The position numbers and the translations under genes were made by a program. The notes below the pieces were generated by a model. The model saw only the letters and a program-made list of their open reading frames with translations, had not been told where the DNA came from and did not search any database. 14,527 nucleotides of DNA from Prevotella sp. CAG:1185 (lineage in GTDB: Bacteria; Bacteroidota; Bacteroidia; Bacteroidales; Bacteroidaceae), in contig HF992662.1 of assembly GCA_000436695.1 (NCBI GenBank), positions 59,508 to 74,034 of the forward strand. The letters are read 5' to 3'. Shown piece after piece: positions 1 through 6,543 of this stretch (within the stretch, counting starts at the first letter, position 1; each line of letters starts with the position of its first letter).

Positions 1-1
1 A

Positions 2-1381
2 GCCATTACATCATGTTCCGACGACGCGTCGGCCGACGCTCCCGGCGCAGCCTCAGGCATTTCAAGTCCTTATGTCATAGCAACCACCGTGACAGGCTCT
101 AACGCCACGGCCAACATACTTACCTCGGCAGAGGCTCTTGAGGGCGAAATCAGGCCTTCGGGACTTGTCAACGACGGCGCCACTTACTGGGTGTTCCACG
201 GCCGCAAGTATCTTTATGCCCTCAACTATCATCAGGGCGAGAGCGGCACAACTTGCTCTTACGTGCGCAACAGCACAACGGGTAAGCTGGAGCAGCGCGC
301 CAAGGAGTATTATGTTACGCGCTTCACCACCTACGGCTTGTATGACAACTACATCATGACGACATCGAGCGGCGACGGCAACGCAGCCTGGGCAGACCCC
401 GTTACGGGCTATCTGCCGCAGTCGTTCAAGGTGTCTTATCTCGATGTCGACAACGAAACGTTCACCTCTAACACCGTTGCCGCCGACGGAAACGACGCCT
501 CCGTTGCTGACAAGGGCTACATCTGTGAGAACTTTTTGGGCAACGGCGAATATGTAACTCTTGCCGGACTGGAGCAGGTAGGCAGCAAGATATACAGCGC
601 AGCTGTGCCAATGGGCCTGTCGCAGTATGGCTGTCAGCAGTTCACCGACGACGCCCGCACTCAGTATAAGTGGGTTCGTCCGGGCTATGAAGACCTTATC
701 AAGACCGAGAGCGGCGGCACGGGCAGCGGCGCTTACGACAAAGACGAACTGCAGTGGACACAGTGGCCCGACGAATGTTGGGTGGCTGTGTTTGCCGACA
801 AGACGCTGAAAGAGAAGAAACTGATAAGGACCGACAAGATAAGTTATGCCTGCGGGCGCAACAAGTCGCAGTATTATCAGATGATATGGGCAACCGACGA
901 CGGCCGGTATGTCTACGTCATATCTCCCGCTTATGCCAAGACGATGGCCGATGCGCGCCAGCAGACCATGCTGCCGGCAGGAGTGGTGCGCATAGACACG
1001 TCGACCGAGGACTTTGACGACTACTATTGCAACCTCGAGCAGCTGTCGCCCAACGGACTTATGCGCAGCTGGTATATAGGCGGCGACAGTTTTCTGTTCC
1101 TTATGTATGACGCCCCGATAACGTCATCTGCAAAGACAGCCAACCGCCTTGCCGTGTTCAACGCGTCGGCAAAGACGCTGACTGATGTTACGGGCCTGCC
1201 CTCAGACGTGTCAGGTTTCGGCTCAACGCCTTACATGGAGGGCGGATATGCCTACGTGTCGGTGAACACCGCGTCGGGTTATCCTGCCGTATGGAAGATT
1301 GATCCGGCAACGGGCGCAGCCGTAAAGGCACTCACCGTCAATGGCGCAACCACCGTTACTGCCGTAGGACGCATAGATTAA
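2..1381 (+). CDS. DUF4374 surface lipoprotein, XusB-like (5' end outside window)
   Basis: The reading frame is open from the window edge to a TAA at 1379-1381, so the true start lies upstream; the GTG at 89 is only an internal codon. The first in-window residues are AITSCSDD. ITSC fits a lipobox, with the Cys codon at 14-16, so nearly all of the mature protein is present. The Asp/Ala/Gly-rich stretch after the Cys suits a surface-exposed lipoprotein. Aromatic, Gly/Asp-rich beta-type sequence throughout, such as YWVFHGRKYLYALNY near the N-terminus, fits the DUF4374 family, predicted to be a beta-propeller. From established knowledge, XusB of Bacteroides thetaiotaomicron is a DUF4374 lipoprotein that captures xenosiderophores and works with a TonB receptor (XusA) and a PepSY protein (XusC). 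The PepSY gene follows here, so iron/siderophore capture is inferred. The ligand cannot be read from the sequence. Confidence 0.85.
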   Translation, partial: AITSCSDDASADAPGAASGISSPYVIATTVTGSNATANILTSAEALEGEIRPSGLVNDGATYWVFHGRKYLYALNYHQGESGTTCSYVRNSTTGKLEQRAKEYYVTRFTTYGLYDNYIMTTSSGDGNAAWADPVTGYLPQSFKVSYLDVDNETFTSNTVAADGNDASVADKGYICENFLGNGEYVTLAGLEQVGSKIYSAAVPMGLSQYGCQQFTDDARTQYKWVRPGYEDLIKTESGGTGSGAYDKDELQWTQWPDECWVAVFADKTLKEKKLIRTDKISYACGRNKSQYYQMIWATDDGRYVYVISPAYAKTMADARQQTMLPAGVVRIDTSTEDFDDYYCNLEQLSPNGLMRSWYIGGDSFLFLMYDAPITSSAKTANRLAVFNASAKTLTDVTGLPSDVSGFGSTPYMEGGYAYVSVNTASGYPAVWKIDPATGAAVKALTVNGATTVTAVGRID

Positions 1382-1418
1382 ATACGGCTTGAGCACGCAC
1401 TTTAATGTGCGTAATACG

Positions 1419-1464
1419 GTCTGCCGGAGCATAATCAGTCTGTTCCGGCAGACAATAATTTTTT
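1419..1464 (+). terminator. Intrinsic terminator between the DUF4374 and PepSY genes
   Basis: A perfect 10-bp stem (GTCTGCCGGA at 1419-1428 with TCCGGCAGAC at 1444-1453) and a 15-base loop are followed by AATAA and six T's (1459-1464). A smaller hairpin (ACGCAC 1395-1400 with GTGCGT 1407-1412) lies just before it. The structure sits between two genes expected to act together, so it may lower rather than abolish read-through. I see no consensus promoter between it and the PepSY start. Confidence 0.75.
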
Positions 1465-1490
1465 AGAAAGTTGCGTTTAATAGTATAGTT

Positions 1491-2651
1491 ATGAAGAAGA
1501 TATTTTTAAAGTTTCATTTATGGCTGGCAGTGCCTTTCGGCATCATTGTCACACTGATATGTTTCTCGGGCGCCATGCTTGTGTTTGAGCCTGAGGCCGT
1601 TAAGGTGTTGAGGCACGACATTCTGTATGTTGACAATCCGCAACATACGGCGCTGCCCGTAGATATTCTTGTTAAGAATGTGGAGAAGACGCTGCCTGAG
1701 GACGTAAAGGTTACGGGCGTTACCATGTACTCTGACCCGGAGCTTGCGTGCAAGGTTAACCTGTCGAAGCCGCGCCGTGCGGCAGTGTATGTAGACCAGT
1801 ACACGGGCAAGGTGAAGGGAAAATATGAGCGTCCGGCGTTCTTCGACTTTATGCAACGGCTTCACCGCTGGCTGCTCGACAGTCGCGACGACAGCGGCGG
1901 AGTGTTCTGGGGCCGCACCATAGTGGGCATATCCACCATTGTCTTTGTGCTTGTGCTGTTGTCGGGAGTGGTAATATGGTGGCCGCGCACGGCGCGTATG
2001 TTGCGCAACGGTTTGAAGATAACCACGTCGAAGAGCCGCCATCTGCTGTGGCGCAGTCTTCATGTGGCAGGCGGAATGTATGTGCTGATTCTGTTGCTCG
2101 TCATGGCACTGACAGGTCTTACGTGGTCGTTCACGTGGTACAGCAAAGGCTTCAATGCGCTGTTCGGTGTTAATGAGGTGCAAAAGAGCGGCGCCGAGGT
2201 GTATGCTGAACAGCAGGCTAAGGACGCTGTAAAGGCAAAGGAGAAGACAGACAAGGCCGGGGACAAGGCCGGCAAGGACGAAAAGACCGCTGATGTATAT
2301 GCCGAATGGCAGGGAGTGTATGACACTCTGCGTGCGCGCAACGTAAAATTCGACAATATAACCGTATCCGACGGCACGGCCGACGTGGCTTTCGGCGGAC
2401 TTGGCAACCAGCGTGCTGCCGACAAATATACGTTTAATCCGGCTGACGGCCGCATCACTTCAGTTTCGCTTTATGCCGACAGTGATAAATCGTCGAAGAT
2501 ACGCGGCTGGATAATGTCTGTCCATATGGGCAGCTGGGGCGGTCTGTTCACGCGCATACTGTGGTTCATAGCCGCTCTGTTTGGCTCAACTCTGCCCATC
2601 ACGGGCTATTATCTCTGGATACGCCGCCTGCGCCGCCGTTCGCGCGGATAA
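1491..2651 (+). CDS. PepSY-associated TM protein, XusC-like inner-membrane protein
   Basis: This 386-aa protein has four clear membrane segments at about 10-31, 142-165, 194-216 and 350-376 and an Arg-rich tail (IRRLRRRSRG), which puts both ends in the cytoplasm. A PepSY-type domain between segments 1 and 2 and a second loop between 3 and 4 face the periplasm. Histidines near the membrane recur as in the PepSY_TM family: H9, H125 (LHRWLL), H184, H191 (SLHVAGG) and H345 (VHMGSWGG). In related proteins such positions are thought to bind heme or metal, and ferric reduction or siderophore-iron release at the inner membrane has been proposed. The gene follows the DUF4374 lipoprotein by 109 bases with a terminator between. 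Residues 233-268 are a Lys/Asp/Ala-rich low-complexity insert. The family call is firm; the XusC-like role is inferred from the neighbour. Confidence 0.88.
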   Translation: MKKIFLKFHLWLAVPFGIIVTLICFSGAMLVFEPEAVKVLRHDILYVDNPQHTALPVDILVKNVEKTLPEDVKVTGVTMYSDPELACKVNLSKPRRAAVYVDQYTGKVKGKYERPAFFDFMQRLHRWLLDSRDDSGGVFWGRTIVGISTIVFVLVLLSGVVIWWPRTARMLRNGLKITTSKSRHLLWRSLHVAGGMYVLILLLVMALTGLTWSFTWYSKGFNALFGVNEVQKSGAEVYAEQQAKDAVKAKEKTDKAGDKAGKDEKTADVYAEWQGVYDTLRARNVKFDNITVSDGTADVAFGGLGNQRAADKYTFNPADGRITSVSLYADSDKSSKIRGWIMSVHMGSWGGLFTRILWFIAALFGSTLPITGYYLWIRRLRRRSRG

Positions 2652-2778
2652 TGTCTGATATGGCGTAAATAATGTGAATGTTTTGAATGTCTATAGTCTG
2701 TTGCATGGTTAGTTGGTGCCGTGTCTTTATGGCATGGCAGTGGCGAGATTATTCAATGGGTATCTATATATAATATGA

Positions 2779-2866
2779 AAGGTGGTCTTTTGCATTCTGA
2801 AAGGCCACCTTTTGCCGTCTAAAAGGCCGTCTTTTGCAAGCTAAAAGGTGGCCTTTTATATTGTAA
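2779..2866. repeat. 22-bp tandem repeat array, four units (array 1)
   Basis: Four consecutive 22-base units start at 2779, 2801, 2823 and 2845. Each begins AAG, then five variable bases (GTGGT, GCCAC, GCCGT, GTGGC), then CTTTT, then nine less conserved bases ending TGA or TAA. The core is a partial palindrome (AAGG...CCTTTT). Units 2 and 4 are inverted copies and could pair over 14 bp (2800-2813 with 2843-2856), followed by TTTTATA, so the array could also act as a terminator for the PepSY gene. The same family recurs at 7882-7969. Confidence 0.9.
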
Positions 2867-3064
2867 GCAATATGCTTTGTTTTGCTTAATGATTTTCTTT
2901 TAAAGTCATATCGACGGCAGATGCTGTAAGCATTATAAATGGTTTTACTTACAGATTTTTGTCCATTTCGGTTTAATAGCAGTCTTTCTGTTTTTGCGTT
3001 ACTTATAAAATAAGGTCATCATCGTCTCGGAAATAAAAATAAAACACTGTTTCACACTCTTTTA

Positions 3065-3096
3065 TTTTGTATTTCGCTCAACTTGCATTAACTTTG
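3065..3096 (+). promoter_or_regulatory. Distal promoter of crcB (copy 1)
   Basis: TTTTG at 3065-3069, exactly 19 bases, then TAACTTTG at 3089-3096 matches the Bacteroidota sigma-ABfr consensus (TTTG-N19-TAnnTTTG). A transcript from here would start near 3100 and carry a leader of about 90 nt that includes the second copy of the duplication. Confidence 0.7.
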
Positions 3097-3152
3097 GATA
3101 AGTTAAGCTGCGTCTCGGAAATAAAAATAAAATATTGTTTCACACTCTTTTA

Positions 3153-3184
3153 TTTTGTATTTCACTCAACTTGCATTAACTTTG
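3153..3184 (+). promoter_or_regulatory. Proximal promoter of crcB (copy 2)
   Basis: TTTTG at 3153-3157, 19 bases, then TAACTTTG at 3177-3184. The -7 element ends only five bases before the crcB ATG (3190), so the predicted transcript would be leaderless or nearly so. This also excludes the in-frame upstream ATG at 3067 as the start for this transcript. Confidence 0.75.
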
Positions 3185-3189
3185 CAAGC

Positions 3190-3567
3190 ATGTTGAAAAA
3201 TATTATCTTAGTGGCTGTCGGAGGAGCCTGCGGAAGCGTGGCACGCTATCTGCTGTCAAAGCTCGTGCAGGACAATGTGCTGTCACATTTCCCCTTCGGC
3301 ACAATGACCGTCAACATTCTGGGATGCCTAATCATCGGTATGGTCTACGGACTTGCCGACAACAACATCAGTATAAGTCCCGGACTTAAACTCTTGCTCA
3401 CTGTAGGATTCTGCGGAGGATTCACCACTTTCAGCACATTCATGAACGAGTCGCTCTCGCTTATGCGTGCAGACAGCGCACTCCTTATGGCGCTTTATGT
3501 CGGCGGAAGCGTGGTGCTGGGACTCCTTGCGGTGTTTGCCGGATTGCAATTAATAAAACTAATATAA
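3190..3567 (+). CDS. crcB: Fluoride channel CrcB/Fluc
   Basis: This is a 125-aa, four-helix membrane protein of normal Fluc size. It works as an antiparallel dimer that lets fluoride leave the cytoplasm. Family motifs are in order: GGACGSVARY (11-20), PFGTMTVNILG (35-45) with the conserved N42, and GFCGGFTTFSTF (73-84) with the pore phenylalanines F81 and F84 and the TTFST segment tied to the central sodium site. The ATG at 3190 is chosen because it gives the standard Fluc N-terminus. The longer frame from 3067 would add 41 residues encoded by the promoter duplication. I see no fluoride riboswitch in the leader. The next gene starts two bases after the stop, so the two are almost certainly co-transcribed. 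Confidence 0.95.
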   Translation: MLKNIILVAVGGACGSVARYLLSKLVQDNVLSHFPFGTMTVNILGCLIIGMVYGLADNNISISPGLKLLLTVGFCGGFTTFSTFMNESLSLMRADSALLMALYVGGSVVLGLLAVFAGLQLIKLI

Positions 3568-3569
3568 CA

Positions 3570-4736
3570 ATGAAAAAGACATTTTCATCATTGTGCGTAT
3601 GCACTCTCGCCCTCATGGCGGCGATGCTTACCTCATGCGACAACAGAAAGTTTCATATAGACGGAACAGTTACCGAGGCTAAGGACTCTGTGCTGTATCT
3701 TGAAAACATGAGTCTCGACGGACCGGTTGTGGTCGACTCGGTTAAGCTCGACGACAAAGGCTCATTCAGTTTCAGCGAGAAGGCTCCCGATGCGCCTGAG
3801 TTCTACCGACTGAGAATAGCCGGACAGATTATCAACCTCAGCGTTGATTCAACCGAGACTATCAAGATTAAGGCTGCATATCCGTCGATGGCAACAGGAT
3901 ATACCGTTGAAGGCTCTGCCGAATGTGCCACCATCAAGGAGCTTGCCCTAAAGCAGATTGACCTGCAAAACCGCGTGATAGCCGTACAGAACAATCCCAA
4001 CCTGGGCTACGACCTTACACGCGACAGCATTGGAAAGCTTATTGAGGCATATAAAGACGAGATAAAGCGCAACTATATCTACAAGGCTCCTATGCGTGCC
4101 TCGTCGTATTTCGCCCTGTTCCAGACGCTCGGCAACATGCTGATATTTAATCCGCGCGAGAGTGCCGAAGACGTTAAGGCGTTTGCGGCAGTGGCAACAA
4201 GTTGGGACACATACCACCCCAACGCGCTGAGAGGCAAGAACCTGCACAACATTGCCATTGAAGGCATGAAGGATGTGCGCATAATGCGCAACAAGATGGC
4301 AGCCCAAAGTATAGAAGCAAGCAAGGTGCATGTGTCTAACATCATAGACATCTCGCTGCTCGACAACAAGGGCAACCGCCGCAGTCTGACCGACCTTAAA
4401 GGACAGGTGGTGCTGCTCGACTTCCACGTTTTTGGCGCCAGAGAGTCTACAAAGCGTATAATGCAGATGCGTGAGCTATACAACAAGTATCATTCTCGCG
4501 GTCTGGAGATTTATCAGGTGTCGCTCGATCCTGACGAACACTTCTGGAAGACACAGACAGCCGCCCTGCCATGGATAAGCGTAAGAGACCCTCAGGGACT
4601 GCAGTCGAAGAATCTTGCATCGTATAACGTAACGAGTATTCCTACCTTCTTCCTCATAGACCGCAACAATGAGTTGAAGAAACGCGACGCACAGATTACT
4701 GACATTGATGCCGAAATAAACGCCCTGCTTAAGTAG
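3570..4736 (+). CDS. Lipoprotein with DUF4369 and a cysteine-less thioredoxin-like domain
   Basis: The 388-aa protein starts with a lipoprotein signal (MLTSC, Cys23). A DUF4369-type beta domain covers about 27-115, a helical linker about 120-250, and a TlpA/AhpC-TSA thioredoxin fold about 255-388. The fold is recognisable from GQVVLLDF (278-285) and the cis-proline loop SIPTFFLID (356-364). Where family members have WCGPC, this protein reads GARES (289-293), so both catalytic cysteines are replaced (by A290 and S293). The only cysteines are C9 and C11 in the signal peptide, lipid-anchored C23, and C119. It therefore cannot do normal thiol-disulfide exchange and may be a binding or scaffold protein. 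It lies two bases after crcB and ends at a strong terminator. DUF4369/TlpA lipoproteins are common in Bacteroidales; the loss of CxxC is the notable point. Confidence 0.87.
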   Translation: MKKTFSSLCVCTLALMAAMLTSCDNRKFHIDGTVTEAKDSVLYLENMSLDGPVVVDSVKLDDKGSFSFSEKAPDAPEFYRLRIAGQIINLSVDSTETIKIKAAYPSMATGYTVEGSAECATIKELALKQIDLQNRVIAVQNNPNLGYDLTRDSIGKLIEAYKDEIKRNYIYKAPMRASSYFALFQTLGNMLIFNPRESAEDVKAFAAVATSWDTYHPNALRGKNLHNIAIEGMKDVRIMRNKMAAQSIEASKVHVSNIIDISLLDNKGNRRSLTDLKGQVVLLDFHVFGARESTKRIMQMRELYNKYHSRGLEIYQVSLDPDEHFWKTQTAALPWISVRDPQGLQSKNLASYNVTSIPTFFLIDRNNELKKRDAQITDIDAEINALLK

Positions 4737-4778
4737 GACGCTGCCCGGCTGACGGGTTTAGGCAACGATATGGATATA

Positions 4779-4823
4779 GCCGCGGGGCTGTACAGACGAT
4801 GATGTGCAGCCCCGCGGCCTTTT
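4779..4823 (+). terminator. Intrinsic terminator after the crcB-lipoprotein unit
   Basis: A 16-bp GC-rich stem (4779-4794 with 4803-4818, one G-T wobble) closes an 8-base loop and is followed by CTTTT. It begins about 40 bases after the lipoprotein stop codon. Confidence 0.9.
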
Positions 4824-4908
4824 ATATGCCTGATGCTGAGGGCTGTGGGGACGCGTCAAATTATTTGATTTGTAACAAAATATCAATGCACATCTTAAAT
4901 AAAGTTAG

Positions 4909-4916
4909 TAATTTTG
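4909..4916 (+). promoter_or_regulatory. Probable promoter -7 element for the phosphodiesterase gene
   Basis: TAATTTTG matches TAnnTTTG. No clear TTTG element sits 19-20 bases upstream. If used, the transcript starts near 4921 and has a leader of about 170 nt. Confidence 0.45.
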
Positions 4917-5092
4917 CAGCGTCTTAACATCTGCCGGCAATGGTTCCGTTACGTATTAAGGCGATGATGTTGCGGTTTCGGCCGGTCTTATCGCCGGTGA
5001 TTGCGCTGCAGACAGACGCCGATGAGCCTGTGACGAAGATGTAAGACGAAGTGAACGGCATATTAAATAATGACATAAAAGAAATAAAGAAG

Positions 5093-6298
5093 ATGAGAAA
5101 AACAAGTCTGTTGACATTCCTTCTGCTCACGTTTGCAGCCATAAGACTGTGCGCCGGGCGCCATTACACGGTGATAGTGTCGCTCGACGGATGCCGCTGG
5201 GACTATCCGATGATGTACGATACGCCGTTTCTCGACTCGCTTGGAAGTCGCGGAGTGAGCGCCGTTATGCGCCCGTCGTTCCCCTCGAAGACATTTCCCA
5301 ACCACTATACGCTTGCCACAGGACTCGTGCCCGACCATCACGGAATAATAGCAAACAAGTTTTATGACGTGGCTTCGGGTCGCACCTACAGCATAAGCGA
5401 CAAGGCAACGAGCAAGGACGGCTCGTTCTACGGCGGCGAACCGATATGGCTCACGGCAAAGCGACAGGGTGTAAAGGTGGGCGTGGTCTACTGGCCCGGC
5501 TCCGATGTGGCTATCAAAGGCATGTATCCCGACTACTACAAGGACTATGCAAAGAAGCCTTTGCTGACATTTCCCGAACGCCTTGACGAGGCAGAACGCC
5601 TGCTGACGCTGCCCGACAGCCTGCGTCCACAACTCGTGATGATATACTTTAACGAGCCCGACCACAGCGGACATTTCTACGGTCCGGCGTCTAAGCAGAC
5701 GCGAAAGGCCGTTGAAACGCTCGACTCGCTGCTGTGCAGCATGTACAAAAGGCTGCGTGCGCTGCCCTGCGGACAGGACATCAACTTCATTGTTACGTCC
5801 GACCACGGCATGGCATCCACATCGCCCGAGCGCATAATACGCCTCTCTGAATATCTGAAACCCGAGTGGTGCGAGCGCGTGATGCCCGACCTGCCAACGC
5901 TGATATTCCCCAAGAAGGGACATGATGACGACATAATTAACGCTCTGAAGGACGTGGCGCACATAAGGACGTGGAAAAAAGATGAAGTGCCCGAGTGTTT
6001 CCACTATGGCACCAACCGCAACATTGCGCCGATAGTGGTGCTGCCCGACGTTGGATGGACAGTGTCGGAAGACGGAAAAGTGGTGCCGGGCAACCACGGA
6101 TTCGACCCCTACAGCTCTGAACTTAACGTGCCCTTCCGTGCCGAGGGGCCCGACTTCAGACACGGATATGTGAAGACCGTCATGTTCGACAACACCTGCA
6201 TATATCCCCTTCTGTCGCGTCTGTTGGGCATAGAGCCGGCCCCGTGCGACGGAAATATTGACGACGTGGCAGACATGCTAGCGCCGGTAGGACAATAA
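5093..6298 (+). CDS. Secreted NPP-family nucleotide pyrophosphatase/phosphodiesterase
   Basis: The 401-aa protein has a signal peptide (hydrophobic core about 5-20, likely cleaved near LCAG) and an alkaline-phosphatase-superfamily domain of ectonucleotide pyrophosphatase/phosphodiesterase type. The two-zinc site and nucleophile are all visible: D32 (SLDGCRWD), nucleophile T67 (PSKTFPNHYT), D190 and H194 (NEPDHSGH), D237 and H238 (TSDHGM), H335 (GNHGFDP). It should therefore be an active periplasmic hydrolase of phosphodiester or pyrophosphate bonds; the substrate (nucleotides, nucleotide sugars or lipid headgroups) cannot be told. I use the ATG at 5093, after an A-rich stretch, because it gives a proper signal peptide. 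A GTG at 5051 in the same frame would put 14 polar residues in front. The gene stands alone between two terminators. Confidence 0.92.
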   Translation: MRKTSLLTFLLLTFAAIRLCAGRHYTVIVSLDGCRWDYPMMYDTPFLDSLGSRGVSAVMRPSFPSKTFPNHYTLATGLVPDHHGIIANKFYDVASGRTYSISDKATSKDGSFYGGEPIWLTAKRQGVKVGVVYWPGSDVAIKGMYPDYYKDYAKKPLLTFPERLDEAERLLTLPDSLRPQLVMIYFNEPDHSGHFYGPASKQTRKAVETLDSLLCSMYKRLRALPCGQDINFIVTSDHGMASTSPERIIRLSEYLKPEWCERVMPDLPTLIFPKKGHDDDIINALKDVAHIRTWKKDEVPECFHYGTNRNIAPIVVLPDVGWTVSEDGKVVPGNHGFDPYSSELNVPFRAEGPDFRHGYVKTVMFDNTCIYPLLSRLLGIEPAPCDGNIDDVADMLAPVGQ

Positions 6299-6320
6299 GA
6301 TCATATACATATATTTTTTG

Positions 6321-6355
6321 GCGGAGGCAGTGCGGCGGCACGTCTCCGCTTTTTT
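6321..6355 (+). terminator. Intrinsic terminator after the phosphodiesterase gene
   Basis: GCGGAG at 6321-6326 pairs with CTCCGC at 6344-6349, extended inward by a G-T and a C-G pair, followed by six T's (6350-6355). It lies 22 bases after the stop codon. Confidence 0.85.
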
Positions 6356-6507
6356 GTTTTATCACAAGCCGTTAACATCATCCTTGAAAGATAAAACAGG
6401 CACGCAGGGCAGGTGCAGAACAGCTTTAATATTTAAAGTAACACAATGGTAAACACATTGAAACGTCATTGTCAGACGATAGAAACGCAGGAGTAACGAC
6501 TGTTTTG

Positions 6508-6515
6508 TTATTTTG
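6508..6515 (+). promoter_or_regulatory. Possible -7 element for the glycosyltransferase gene
   Basis: TTATTTTG differs from TAnnTTTG at one position and ends 28 bases before the ATG. No -33 element is visible at the right distance. Between the terminator and this site (6356-6507) I see only a short CAATG/CATTG inverted repeat near 6445-6461. Confidence 0.35.
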
Positions 6516-6543
6516 CATCATAACAAGATAAAACATATAAAAT

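Larger units (their letters stand above)
3023..3184 (+). repeat. Tandem duplication of a 74-bp promoter block
   Basis: Copies at 3023-3096 and 3111-3184 differ at only three positions (CAC/TAT in the middle of each copy and TTCGCTC/TTCACTC). The spacing start to start is 88 bases, with the 14-base GATAAGTTAAGCTG between copies. Each copy begins CGTCTCGG, is AT-rich, and ends in a complete Bacteroidota promoter. The high identity suggests either a recent duplication or selection. Confidence 0.95.
2652..3189. other. Intergenic region between PepSY gene and crcB
   Basis: This 538-base gap holds a weak hairpin after the PepSY gene (GTGCCGT 2716-2722 with ATGGCAT 2729-2735, no T-tract), a four-unit 22-bp repeat array (2779-2866), a small ATATTG/CAATAT hairpin (2858-2873), an AT-rich stretch with nothing recognisable (2874-3022), and a duplicated promoter block (3023-3184). 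No credible coding region is present. Confidence 0.7.
4737..5092. other. Intergenic region: terminator, promoter and long leader
   Basis: This 356-base gap contains the strong hairpin at 4779-4823, a -7-type promoter element at 4909-4916 and about 170 bases of predicted untranslated leader before the phosphodiesterase start. A 34-codon frame at 4940-5044 (ATG to TAA) lies in the leader, but nothing else supports it as a gene. No other structure was recognised. Confidence 0.6.

Noticed and set aside
89..91. GTG at 89 as start of the DUF4374 protein
   Set aside because: The frame is open to the window edge and includes a lipobox Cys upstream, so the true start is outside the window.
2779..2866. 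CRISPR array
   Set aside because: The units are contiguous, with no unique spacers and no cas genes.
3067..3189. Longer crcB frame starting at 3067 (41 extra residues)
   Set aside because: The extra residues are encoded by the promoter duplication and do not resemble a Fluc N-terminus; the ATG at 3190 gives the standard one.
3097..3189. Fluoride riboswitch in front of crcB
   Set aside because: The region is AT-rich promoter duplication with no room for, or resemblance to, the conserved GC pairing of the crcB RNA motif.
4940..5044. 34-codon frame in the leader of the phosphodiesterase gene
   Set aside because: No ribosome-binding or conservation evidence and no regulatory-peptide character. 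It may be chance; ribosome profiling would settle it.
5063..6163. Long minus-strand frame opposite the phosphodiesterase gene
   Set aside because: It is a by-product of the codon bias of the sense gene; no family resemblance, while the sense frame has a full catalytic site. The same applies to the minus-strand frames at 1518-2183 and 10113-11003.
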